DNA from: Asparagopsis taxiformis
Taxonomy: Eukaryota > Rhodophyta > Florideophyceae > Bonnemaisoniales > Bonnemaisoniaceae
Assembly: GCA_030407315.1 (NCBI GenBank)
Contig: JALQPE010001958.1
Span: 62,001 to 126,000 of the forward strand
Reading direction: 5' to 3'
Length of the DNA: 64,000 nt
In this document: one piece after another, positions 1-8,893 of the stretch
Numbering within the stretch: position 1 is the stretch's first letter
Layout of the letters: each line of letters opens with the position of its first letter
Notes under the pieces: model-generated
The model's input: only the letters and a program-made list of their open reading frames with translations
What the model was told of the DNA's origin: nothing
Database searches by the model: none
Translations under genes and position numbers: made by a program

Positions 1-261
1 CAGACGCCACCCCCTCCCCTTCTTTCTCCTCACTTTCCTAAAAACCCCTCCTCTCGGCGCCTTCAACCGCACCCTCCTACGGTCCCACCTAAACACCTCC
101 TCCGCCCTCACTACCCCAACACCCCGCAGCGTCTCCCCAATCCCCATAATATGCTTGTCGGCACTCCTCTCCGAATCACAATCCATTCTAAACCCGCACT
201 CCGTACATTTCCACCTCCCCCTGTACCATCCCAAGATTCCATCCCCCCACAGAACACATCC
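1..261 (-). CDS. possible partial ORF with Cys-rich finger, cut by window start
   Basis: On the minus strand a frame is open from about 261 to the window edge, about 87 codons with no stop. It encodes a W-K-C-T-E-C-G-F stretch followed about 14 residues later by D-K-H, then a very basic Arg/Lys-rich tail. The C-x2-C...H spacing resembles a degenerate zinc finger such as those at the N-terminus of KDZ/Plavaka transposases, but only one Cys pair is clear. There is no ATG in the visible frame, so a start, an intron or a frameshift would lie upstream (higher coordinates). It could equally be a chance open frame in GC-rich DNA. Confidence 0.2.
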
Positions 262-641
262 TCATACCACAGAAGAATTTTCTTCCTCTCATACCTCATC
301 CTTAAAACCTCCATCAGCTCCATGTAAATTTCGATGAAAATATTTTCTCTACTATGCAATCTCAAACATGTATGAGCCTATGCCTTTCCGCTTTGTCAAC
401 CCTGAATATTGGTACTCATGTATTCATAAAATAGGGCCACCCACATCCCTATCCCGTTCTGCAAGCTTTACAAACCACTAGACGCATACTCCACAACTAT
501 ACAACAAACACTACTCGCTATTTCAGACGACGCGGTACACAAGTAGCGTAGTGTCAACCTTCCGTGACGCCTTCCCTGATGCGTACAAGTGGGAAACACG
601 TCTAGACGTATATCAGAACTGAGTGCGGGAATTTTCGGCAC

Positions 642-752
642 AGGAGATGCTGGGCCACCAAATTGATTTTTCGGAAATTTTAGAATTTCTGGGCTGGCCA
701 GCAATGCAATCGAGCTGGACATCCACCGGACGTCCATTTCAGGTTGGTCGCG
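642..752 (+). repeat. Repeat A, partial copy (right part only)
   Basis: This carries only the right-hand third of Repeat A (the GAAATTTTAGAATTTC motif, then the segment ending in GGACGTCCATTTCAGG) and lacks the hairpin core. The 520-660 flank is similar, in reverse complement, to 13260-13440. Both therefore belong to one longer dispersed family in which the core is optional. Confidence 0.7.
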
Positions 753-910
753 AGAGGGTGGGGCGGGACCATGATGAAACAAGGACCAAGACCTTTCCCT
801 GACGTGTTGAGCCTGAAATCGACCCTTCGTGAGACGCGATTTTGGCTTACAGTTGGTGCTAATAGAAGCCAGTGATAGCCCCGATCGGGGCGGCAGCCGG
901 CTCCGGCTTA

Positions 911-1204
911 CAGTTGGTGCTTACAGACGCCAGTGATAGCCCCCGATCGGGGCCGGCGGTCGGTTCCTGGGGCCGTTGTGGCCAAATTAGACACCCTGAT
1001 TTGAATTAAAATTTGGGCTATTCTCAAAAACATGCACATGTGAACATGTTTTTGAGATGGGGGTGTGCCGTACGGCACAATCGACCGCCCAAATCGATGT
1101 TTTTTGCAATATTTTTCTGTGCCCGAAATTTTAGAATTTCTGGGCTGGCCAGCAATGCAATCGAGCTGGACATCCACCGGACGTCCATTTCAGGTTGGTC
1201 GTGA
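911..1204 (+). repeat. Repeat A, full copy (core 1020-1078)
   Basis: A full unit of about 290 bp. It runs from a GCTTACAG-containing left end through GGCCGTTGTGGCCAAATTAG to a 59-bp core. The core is a 13-bp inverted repeat (TCTCAAAAACATG / CATGTTTTTGAGA, 10-nt loop) followed by the perfect 14-bp palindrome GTGCCGTACGGCAC. An AT-rich spacer then leads to a right part ending at the GGACGTCC palindrome. Short ORFs in all frames are by-products of the repeat. Confidence 0.85.
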
Positions 1205-1299
1205 GAGAGCGGGGCGGGACCATGATGGAACAAGGACCAAGACCTGTCCCTGGCGTATTGAGCCTGAAATTGACCCTTCGTCAGACGCCATTTAGCCTT

Positions 1300-1589
1300 A
1301 CAGTTGGTGCTTACAGAAGCCAGTGATGGCCCCGCTCGGGGCGGCGGCCGGTTCCTGGGGCCGTTGTGGCCAAATTAGACACCCTGATTTGAATTAAAAT
1401 TTGGGCTATTCTCAAAAACATGCACATGTGAACATGTTTTTGAGATGGGGGTGTGCCGTACGGCACAATCGACCCGCCCAAATCGTTGATTTTTGCAAGA
1501 TTTTTTGTGCCCGAAATTTTAGAATTTCTGGGCTGGCCAGCAGTGCATCTGAGCTGGACATCCACCGGACGTCCATTTCAGGTTGGTCG
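1300..1589 (+). repeat. Repeat A, full copy (core 1408-1466)
   Basis: This is the second tandem copy, in the same orientation as its neighbours. The 59-bp core is unchanged. The spacer has CGACCCGCC in place of CGACCGCC and differs in its T-tract. It is separated from the previous copy by about 95 bp that also recur between copies, so the array is a higher-order tandem repeat. Confidence 0.85.
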
Positions 1590-1800
1590 TGTGCTGCCTA
1601 CATCCACGCATTGCAGAAACTAAGCCAGCGGGTTCACTACTAATACAAAGTACACGGAATATGAGTAACGTGATAGGTGAGTAGTGTTTGTGTTGAGGGA
1701 GTAAGGCGGGACCATGATGAAACAGGGAAAAAGATGTCACCCAAGCATAACTTAGGCTTCAAGCCTGGAATCGAACCTTCGTAAGACGCGATTTTGGCTT

Positions 1801-2090
1801 ACAGTTAGTGCTTACAGAAGCCAGTGATGGCCCCGCTCGGGGCGGCGGCCGGTTCCTGGGGCCGTTGTGGCCAAATTAGACACCCTGATTTGAATTAAAA
1901 TTTGGGCTATTCTCAAAAACATGCACATGTGAACATGTTTTTGAGATGGGGGTGTGCCGTACGGCACAATCGACCGCCCAAATCGATGTTTTTTGCAATA
2001 TTTTTTTCTGCCCTGAATTGTAGAGTTTCTGGGCTGGCCAGCAATGCATCTGAGCTGGACATCCACCGGACGTCCATTTCAGGTTGATCG
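1801..2090 (+). repeat. Repeat A, full copy (core 1909-1967)
   Basis: This is the third full tandem copy, and it ends about 270 bp from the stop codon of the ParB/dioxygenase gene. Upstream (1768-1778) the reverse complement contains a GGTTCGATTCC string that looks like a tRNA B box. No matching cloverleaf or A box is convincing. 2091-2360 holds no recognisable gene. Confidence 0.85.
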
Positions 2091-2360
2091 TGTATCGTGC
2101 ACGTCCACCCATTACCGGAAGCAAGTAGGCGATGAAGCACGTACAAACCCAATTGTTCTGCTATTTCTACCATAGACCATCGAGTCTAGAGATGTGAGGG
2201 AATCGTCCTGGAAATCATGCTCCAACCCACGAGGGAATGGACAATCTAGTTTGAAAGCATGGAACGGAAGTACATTATACTAGGTTCATAGATTGGAAGT
2301 GATAAAGGAGATGATTATATTCTCGATAATTGTTTACCAAAGTAGTAGTTGTTAAGCTAT

Positions 2361-5300
2361 CTAGCCGTCGGAAAATTGTTCTTCCTCTTCGTCCTCACTA
2401 TATTCAGGATCTCCCGGCAGAATAGGCGTTATCGGCAACTGTGGAGTTGAATAGCTCAAGAAGAATTTTTGACCCGGTGTGAGGGTTCTCTTCTTGGGAG
2501 CTTCTGTCGTCTTCATCCGCATGATTCCGAGTTGCCCTGTCTTCGGCCTACGATCTTTCTTGACCGGGATGGGAACAACTGTCTTGTGGCGAACATTGAC
2601 AGGTGCCGGTTGACTTTGCCTGGCAGACCGGCGCGGAGCATTGGCGATTACTTCTTCTTCGAATCCCAACCGCCTGATGAAACCAAACGAAACATTGTCG
2701 GGAATCGGATACGACGCATTCCTGAAATACGTGTGATACCTCGTTGTCGTGTGTGACACAACTCTGTCGACATGCCCTGCCCCGGCATGTTGTACATGGC
2801 CGTGACCGATGAAGACTGAACGTGGCGGAACGATTACCTTCTTCAGCTTCATCGTCTTGGCGTACATATCTAATTCCAGCGCTTTGGAAAAGACGTACTT
2901 GTGGGACCCTGGACACACCCAGATAGGGAATGGGTCATCTCCGTTGGCAATAACAAAGTAACCCGGAAGTTGATCTTTGCGGTCGCGAGGAGGAACAGGG
3001 AAATCATTGTGTGGGACCTGCCGAGGACACCCCTTTCCCGTTATCAAAAACCGTCCCCCAGATGCCGGCATGACAAGTTTTTCTCCCGGTAAACCGCACT
3101 CCTCCAGCCCTATCAGCCGGACAAGGATTCCCAACCACACATCCAGCAGGGCTCGCCGCGTCACAAACTTGAACCGGTCGATATGCGTCTCATCGTTCTC
3201 GGCATAGTCAACTAGGCAGTGGCGCGTAGACGTGAAGCGAGCCCTCCCCTCATTCCGGTTCTTCTCATCTGTTTCATCGTCCCCAGTATTGACAATGGGA
3301 CTCCACAGCTGCCGGTTCCCAGGGTCCTTGTGCACCTCCTCCCCCTCCCACGTTCCCAAAAAGTACCGAAACAATTCCTGGTTAGGAATTTCTTCCATGA
3401 GACCCAAGTCAAATGGGAACTTGTCCGACGCATCGAGGTAGCTTACATCCGCGAAATTGTGCATCACCGTATACCCTCGCTCGTTGATTTCCGTTCGGCA
3501 ATTGTGGAAGTACGCCATACCAGTGCCGGCCTCATACGAATCCTTCCAGCTTGTAGACATTCGCGCAACCTGGGCGAAGTCCAGCCTCGAGGGTAGAAAC
3601 GTCGATGTAGGCTCACACATCGCCTTGGCAGCCATCTTCCACGCTGCGAAAAACATCGGATAGATGGTGTCGATCTCGAAAACAAGATGACGAGCCCGAT
3701 GTTGTTCCGGAATATGCAGCCCCTCAAACACAGGGTCCATCGCCACTTGTTTCAAATACCTCACCTCTCTGCCCTCCTCATCGATTTCCACACTCTCCAA
3801 TAACAACCTGAGCTCAATCGGGGGCAGACAGCCAACCCTCACCGATGCGATGACGTCCGCGGGACGCTGCGCCAGATGATGCCCTTCAGCTCGGTCTTTG
3901 ACTTCGAAATCGTCGGGAAGAGATGGCATCCGGTCGTCGAACAGGAGGTCGTGTTCAGAAGGAGAGTCACGAACGATGTAACCGTCTTCATCGACTTCCA
4001 CTCCTTCCGGAACAGTGAATGTAATTGTCACTTCGCGGACCCCCTTGCTTTCGACTTGGCCCTCGTCTGCACCCTGTTTGTCTTCCTCGTCCGAAGCGGT
4101 ATGGACAGATTCTTGGTTGGAGGGAGTCGCACCAGCACGTTGGTTATCTTGGGGGACAATCTCAACGGCAGAATCGGGGGAACGGGCGGAGTCTTCGTCA
4201 ACCTCATCACCGGAAGCAGTGGCTTGTTGTTGATCGGTGGGTTTATCAACAACGGCCTGCTCTTCTTCCCCGGCGGATTGTTGTACCACAACCGGCTCTT
4301 CTTCCTCGAGGCGTGTGCTCCCCGTCGAGCGAAGTCGCTGTGAACGGCGGCGGATGCCATGCGAAGCAGGCTCATGTTCGACATTCCGCTGCTTCTTGTG
4401 AGTGAGTCTCACATTGGCAGCAGAAGGGCGGCGTTTGCGTCGAGCCTTAGTCTTCTTCTTCAATGTCGGATTGAAAAACTCTTTCAAGTTCGTTTCCAAA
4501 TCCTGTAAACGCGTGGTTCTCCGTCGCATTCGAACCTCACTGCTCCGGTCGTCCCCTCTATACATTGCAATGGCATTGGTGAGATGCCATTGCAACTCCT
4601 TCGGCTGCTTAACCGACCCAATTGCCATCTCTGTGCTCAGAAATGACTTGCGCATAATACTCTTTGGGCGCCCATACGCAGCGTACAGAGAATTTGCTAT
4701 TGCAGTCACGCGACGGACGTATGTATAGAAGTCGTTCACGTCAAAGCGTCCATCCGGACGTCCACCATGAGCAGGGTTCAAGTACTCCGAAAGACCACGC
4801 AAGACGAAGACAAAGTTTTCTTCCAGCAACTCGCGCACTATCTTGTGGTCCAGGTGCGTTATCCCAATCTCGTTGCGGCGCTCGGAATTGTTCAGCTCAC
4901 GCAACACTTCGTCGAGAACAGGATGCTTCAGCGTTGCTATAGCCAAACGCGTCCACCGCCGGGCCGTGTTCGTTGAATTCATCATCCCCATGAACTGCGC
5001 CTCGAACAATGTTCGGATGACATCAGACTCACGCAAGTCGCCAGCGTTTTCCACGTTATTTGCAACAGCAATCGTACGGATGAACTGCTGGATGGACGAC
5101 AAGATTCGAACCAGGGAGCGCTCCGTCAGTTGCGTCCCAGTCGTATGGTTCGACTCTGCACTCTTGTGGATGATCTCATGAGGCTGAAGATCACTGTCGT
5201 CCTTGCGGCGAAGGTAGTACACATCCAGAGGCTGAGTAACCCAGCGCAAGCGGTTTGCGTCCTGTGGCAGCTTGGTTCTGTGCATACGGGTGAGGCGCGT

Positions 5301-6317
5301 GAAGTCATCGGCAATGCTATGCATAGCATTGAGACGATGCAGTCCGTCGATCACGGTCACGTTCGCATTGGCATGGAATTTGCCATTCTGGAACAGACGC
5401 GTGTCGGCGGACAGATGCGTGTTCTGCGACCTCAGCACCGTCACAGTGATACGCGAAGAGCTCACATACCCCACAGCCAACATATTGTTGCGCAGGTCCT
5501 CCACGTGGTCTTCTTTCACATCCCGAAGGGTCACGGCCGGTTCCACTAGCTGCCTCACCAACACAGTCGCTCCTTCTCCGACGTAATCCGACGTCACAAA
5601 CTTGGGCACCGTAATTTGCGTCCCCTGCTGCTCACGAATGCTTTCCGCCACCTCCGGTTCGTCGTCCACTTCGGTTACGTCCTGCGTAGTAGCTTCGGTG
5701 ACGTTGGAGCGAGCAGGGTGCTTCGTGCCTCCACTGGAGGGTCTTGCAGAGCGAGCAGGGCGCTTCGTGCCTCCCGAAACCGGGACGGAGCGTGCTGGAT
5801 GCTTCGTACCCCCCGAACCAGTGATTTCGCCTGCCGGACCGGTACTGGGCATCCGTCCCGAGCTGGCCTGGTTCGTCGCTGCGTTGAAGTTTGACGCTGC
5901 AGCAGGGGTACGAATGTCGCTAGGGCCATCCTCCGCAGCGGGGCGCATCATCCGAGTATCCCAAGGGTAAAACGCCGCGGCGTATGCTCCACCCATCGTC
6001 TCCGGCGGTCCCTCGGCGCCATCAAACATGTACGGGAACGGGAGGTCCTTGAACTTGTCCTTAGTCGCAATGTTGCGCACGACGATGTAGTCGGCCTCGT
6101 CGGTTTCCGGCAGCTTGTGGTTGTGCAGCGTGCGCGGAAGGCCAACATCGCCACCAGCAGTGCTCACCGAAGCCGTCCCAATATGCACAGCCGCACCGTC
6201 CACGTCCGCAAACAAGTCGACATCGACGCCGCGCTTGAGTCCGCGCGACTCCGCTGACGCGCTCACTTGATCGCCGCAAACCGTTGAAAACAAACTGCTG
6301 AAATGCGTATCCGCCAT
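2361..6317 (-). CDS. ParB-like domain + 2OG-Fe(II) dioxygenase-like protein
   Basis: A 1318-residue ORF. I chose the ATG at 6317 because it has a strong Kozak context (A at -3, G at +4); the frame is open 40 codons further but weaker. Residues about 169-204 hold three GGTK(H/R)PARS repeats. Residues about 262-332 look like a ParB N-terminal domain, with a V-T-L-R-D-V start and an I-D-G-L-H-R motif at 323-328. The centre is acidic and Lys/Arg-rich, with an NLS-like basic run. Residues about 1090-1200 resemble a double-stranded beta-helix dioxygenase: H1103-x-D1105, a PPRSV...GHGH...HAG segment with the distal His near 1172-1177, and an Arg near 1193. The same C-terminal pattern recurs in the 17.2-20.0 kb protein. 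A nucleic-acid demethylase or oxidase role is inference; substrate unknown. It has no intact transposase partner nearby and is flanked by Repeat A on both sides. Confidence 0.75.
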   Translation of the reverse strand: MADTHFSSLFSTVCGDQVSASAESRGLKRGVDVDLFADVDGAAVHIGTASVSTAGGDVGLPRTLHNHKLPETDEADYIVVRNIATKDKFKDLPFPYMFDGAEGPPETMGGAYAAAFYPWDTRMMRPAAEDGPSDIRTPAAASNFNAATNQASSGRMPSTGPAGEITGSGGTKHPARSVPVSGGTKRPARSARPSSGGTKHPARSNVTEATTQDVTEVDDEPEVAESIREQQGTQITVPKFVTSDYVGEGATVLVRQLVEPAVTLRDVKEDHVEDLRNNMLAVGYVSSSRITVTVLRSQNTHLSADTRLFQNGKFHANANVTVIDGLHRLNAMHSIADDFTRLTRMHRTKLPQDANRLRWVTQPLDVYYLRRKDDSDLQPHEIIHKSAESNHTTGTQLTERSLVRILSSIQQFIRTIAVANNVENAGDLRESDVIRTLFEAQFMGMMNSTNTARRWTRLAIATLKHPVLDEVLRELNNSERRNEIGITHLDHKIVRELLEENFVFVLRGLSEYLNPAHGGRPDGRFDVNDFYTYVRRVTAIANSLYAAYGRPKSIMRKSFLSTEMAIGSVKQPKELQWHLTNAIAMYRGDDRSSEVRMRRRTTRLQDLETNLKEFFNPTLKKKTKARRKRRPSAANVRLTHKKQRNVEHEPASHGIRRRSQRLRSTGSTRLEEEEPVVVQQSAGEEEQAVVDKPTDQQQATASGDEVDEDSARSPDSAVEIVPQDNQRAGATPSNQESVHTASDEEDKQGADEGQVESKGVREVTITFTVPEGVEVDEDGYIVRDSPSEHDLLFDDRMPSLPDDFEVKDRAEGHHLAQRPADVIASVRVGCLPPIELRLLLESVEIDEEGREVRYLKQVAMDPVFEGLHIPEQHRARHLVFEIDTIYPMFFAAWKMAAKAMCEPTSTFLPSRLDFAQVARMSTSWKDSYEAGTGMAYFHNCRTEINERGYTVMHNFADVSYLDASDKFPFDLGLMEEIPNQELFRYFLGTWEGEEVHKDPGNRQLWSPIVNTGDDETDEKNRNEGRARFTSTRHCLVDYAENDETHIDRFKFVTRRALLDVWLGILVRLIGLEECGLPGEKLVMPASGGRFLITGKGCPRQVPHNDFPVPPRDRKDQLPGYFVIANGDDPFPIWVCPGSHKYVFSKALELDMYAKTMKLKKVIVPPRSVFIGHGHVQHAGAGHVDRVVSHTTTRYHTYFRNASYPIPDNVSFGFIRRLGFEEEVIANAPRRSARQSQPAPVNVRHKTVVPIPVKKDRRPKTGQLGIMRMKTTEAPKKRTLTPGQKFFLSYSTPQLPITPILPGDPEYSEDEEEEQFSDG

Positions 6318-6444
6318 GGTTGTTGAGTTGGAAAGTAAAAGAGATGGTTGACGTTGACGTATTCGAGTGATGTGGATGGTAGGTTTCACGTTGCTTGAAG
6401 AATGGTCGTGAACGCCAATCGCTGGAAATAATAACACAATACAA

Positions 6445-6690
6445 CCGAAATTTTGTTAGGTACACACCTATCGTGACCGCTGGAATGCAAGACAGGCAAT
6501 CGAGATGTGAGTGTCCGTTCGGAACGGGCCCGAGTCGGGCTCTCGAAACCTGACGAGGTGGCGTGAAGCAGGCAGTGTCCTTGATGTGTAATGTGTTAAA
6601 ATTACAGCTGTCAAGCTAGGCGGCTTTTGGGGCGGCTGCGAGCACCCCTTTATCCGGGGAACACCCTGATTTGAGTTAAAATTTGGGCTA
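6445..6690. repeat. dispersed block duplicated at 39547-39792
   Basis: This block is nearly identical to 39547-39792; I saw one difference over most of its length (GACAGGC versus GAGAGGC). In both places it leads directly into a Repeat A core in the same orientation. A shorter relative lies, inverted, at about 57620-57670. It contains no convincing gene. It probably forms the left part of a longer Repeat A variant. Confidence 0.75.
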
Positions 6691-6870
6691 TTCTCAAAAA
6701 CATGCACATGTGAACATGTTTTTGAGATGGGGGTGTGCCGTACGGCACAATCGACCGCCCAAATCGTTGATTTTTGCAAGATTTTTTGTGCCCGAAATTT
6801 TAGAATTTCTGGGCTGGCCAGCAGTGCAATCGAGCTGGACATCCACCGGACGTCCATTTCAGGTTGATCG
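6658..6870 (+). repeat. Repeat A copy (core 6690-6748)
   Basis: The core is intact and the right part ends at GGACGTCC. Its left part is replaced by the 6445-6690 block. The following 6871-7080 segment resembles 1590-1800, so this is another unit of the same higher-order array on the other side of the ParB/dioxygenase gene. Confidence 0.8.
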
Positions 6871-7079
6871 TGTGCTGCCTACATCGACGCATTGCAGAAA
6901 CTAAGCCAGCGGGCTCACTACTAATACAAAGTGCACGGAATATGAGTAACGTGATGGGTGAGTAGTGTTTGTGTTGAGGGAGTAAGGCGGGACCATTATG
7001 AAACACGGAAGAAGATTTCTCCCTAGCATAACTTAGGCTTAAAGCCTGGAATCGACCCATCTTTCGGCGCCATTTAGCC

Positions 7080-7370
7080 TCACAGTTAGTGCTTACAGAA
7101 GCCAGTGATGGCCCCACTCGGGGCGGCGGCCGGTTCCTGGGGCCGTTGTGGCCAAATTAGACACCCTGATTTGAATTAAAATTTGGGCTATTCTCAAAAA
7201 CATGCACATGTGAACATGTTTTTGAGATGGGGGTGTGCCGTACGGCACAATCGACCCGCCCAAATCGTTGATTTTTCACAATTTTTTCTGCCCGAAATTT
7301 TAGAATTTCTGGGCTAGCCAGCAATGTAATTAAGCCGGACATCCACCAGACGTCCATTCTGGGTTGTTCG
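7080..7370 (+). repeat. Repeat A copy (core 7190-7248)
   Basis: A full copy with an intact core. Its right part has G-to-A and C-to-T changes relative to other copies, for example in GCTAGCCAGCAATGTAATTAAG. This right part is also the outer edge of the left arm of the large inverted repeat. Confidence 0.8.
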
Positions 7371-7574
7371 TGTGCTGCTCACATCCACGCATTACAGCAA
7401 CCACGCAGGCGGGCCCACTGCTCATACGAAGTGCACGTAGTATGTGCAGCACGATGGATGAGTAGTGTTTGTCGTGAGAAAGTGGGGTGGGAGCATGTCG
7501 AAACAAGGACCAAAACTTTGCCCTGGCGTATTGAGCCTGAGCCTGGAATCGATCCTTCGTGAGATGTGGCTTTG

Positions 7575-7869
7575 CTTACAGTTGATGCTTACAGAAGCCA
7601 GCGATGGCCCCGCTCGGGGCGTCGGATGGCTTCTTCTGGGGCCGTTGTGGCCAGATTAGACACCTTGATTTGAGTTGAATTTTGAGCCATTCTCAAAAAC
7701 ATGCACATGTGAACATGTTTTTGAGATGGGGGTGTGCCGTACGGCACTTTCGACCGCCCAAATCGATGTATTTTTGCATTTTTTTTCTGACTGAAATTTT
7801 AGAATTTCTGGGCTCGCCAGCAATGCAATTGAGCTGGACATTCACCGGACGTCCATTTCAGGTTGGTCG
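7575..7869 (+). repeat. Repeat A copy (core 7689-7747)
   Basis: This copy lies in the left arm. Its core is unchanged but the spacer differs (TTTCGACCGCC... with a TGTATTTTTGCAT tract), a sub-variant shared with the 8723, 11774 and 12808 cores. Confidence 0.8.
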
Positions 7870-8619
7870 AGTATTGCACATGGATACAGTTTTGCAGCTA
7901 TTTCTCAGCCCAACATTTTAGAATTTCAGGGCTGACCAGCAATGTAACCGAGCCGGACTTCCACTGGACGTCCATTTCAAGCTAGGCGAGTGCTGCACAT
8001 TTGCTCGCATCGCAGCAACTAAGCAAGTGTTGAGAGCACCGAGATGCCATGCAGACAAGAGGGAATCGGCTGCAAACGGCTTCCCTGGTCGGCGGCTGGA
8101 TGTCTGGATGTGAATGGCTGCAAGCATGGAAATCTTGCTACCGCACGGCGCATACACACTGCAGCAGCACATCACTGACGCATGCGAAAGTTGGGTGCTG
8201 CAGTGCGTGGTTGTTTGTGTGTTTGTGTGTGTATGACGAACCTTGTGGTATCCCTAGGCGTGCACTGGTGCAAAAAGTTTGGACTGCCCCATCGGTCGTA
8301 CTTTGACGCATTTACATGCATCGGAGAACGACCAAGGAGGTAGAGCAGCAATCGCTGTTGGCTGAGCGTCCAAACTAGAGGGCTTTGGGCAATGGTTCTA
8401 TAGCAGTCATTTAAAGGACGCCCACCGTTGATGACTGAGATCCACGGTGTGTTTAGTATTCATGGTGTTGTCCTGCATTGGCGGACGTCGAAGACGAGTA
8501 CTTCCAGTGAGCGTCCAAGGTGAACAGCTCAGCAGAGGATTATGATGTGGATGTGAAGGCATGGATGAGGCCAGCAGGAACGTTTCTGCAAGATGGGCGT
8601 GAGTGGGTAAGTGAGCGGG

Positions 8620-8893
8620 GAGGGGCCGCTCGGGGCGCTTGGTAGCCTCTGGGGCCGTTGTGGCCAAATTAGAATCAAGCCTATGTCCGGCGGACGTCCT
8701 GAATTGCTTTATTTTTTGGGCTATTCTCAAAAACATGCACATGTGAACATGTTTTTGAGATGGGGGTGTGCCGTACGGCACTTTTGACCGCCCAAATCGA
8801 TGTATTTTTGCATTTTTTTCTGACTGAAATTTTAGAATTTCTGGGCTCGCCAGCAATGCAATTGCGCTGGTCATTCATCGGACGTCTATATGT
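8620..8893 (+). repeat. Repeat A copy (core 8723-8781) at inner edge of left arm
   Basis: The core is intact. The segment left of the core is unlike other copies: it has GTCCGGCGGACGTCC in place of the ATTTGAATTAAA stretch. The similarity to the right arm stops inside this copy, near 8891-8893, so the repeat itself may have served as a recombination breakpoint. Confidence 0.8.

Larger units (their letters stand above)
7294..8893 (+). repeat. left arm of large inverted repeat
   Basis: About 1.6 kb that matches the reverse complement of 11668-13258 almost base for base. Conceptual translations of several frames are the same in the two arms. The clearest internal difference is one base in a T-run near 8815 (7 versus 8). 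The arm contains two further Repeat A copies (cores 7689-7747 and 8723-8781), a core-less fragment at about 7915-7990, and a GT-rich microsatellite near 8210-8235. No ORF in it looks like a real gene. Confidence 0.85.

Noticed and set aside
1768..1778. tRNA B-box-like GGTTCGATTCC on the minus strand (and GGTTCGATCC at 40230-40239)
   Set aside because: No cloverleaf, acceptor stem or convincing A box around either site, and most Repeat A copies have the motif disrupted. A tRNA-derived SINE remains possible but unsupported.
908..2173. Many overlapping ORFs of 60-90 codons in the Repeat A copies, similar to one another
   Set aside because: They occur in several frames of the same repeat on both strands, and their similarity follows from DNA repetition. 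No frame is preferentially conserved.
3876..4405. Plus-strand ORFs within 3.2-5.9 kb
   Set aside because: They overlap the continuous 1318-residue minus-strand ORF that carries domain motifs. They look like antisense shadows.
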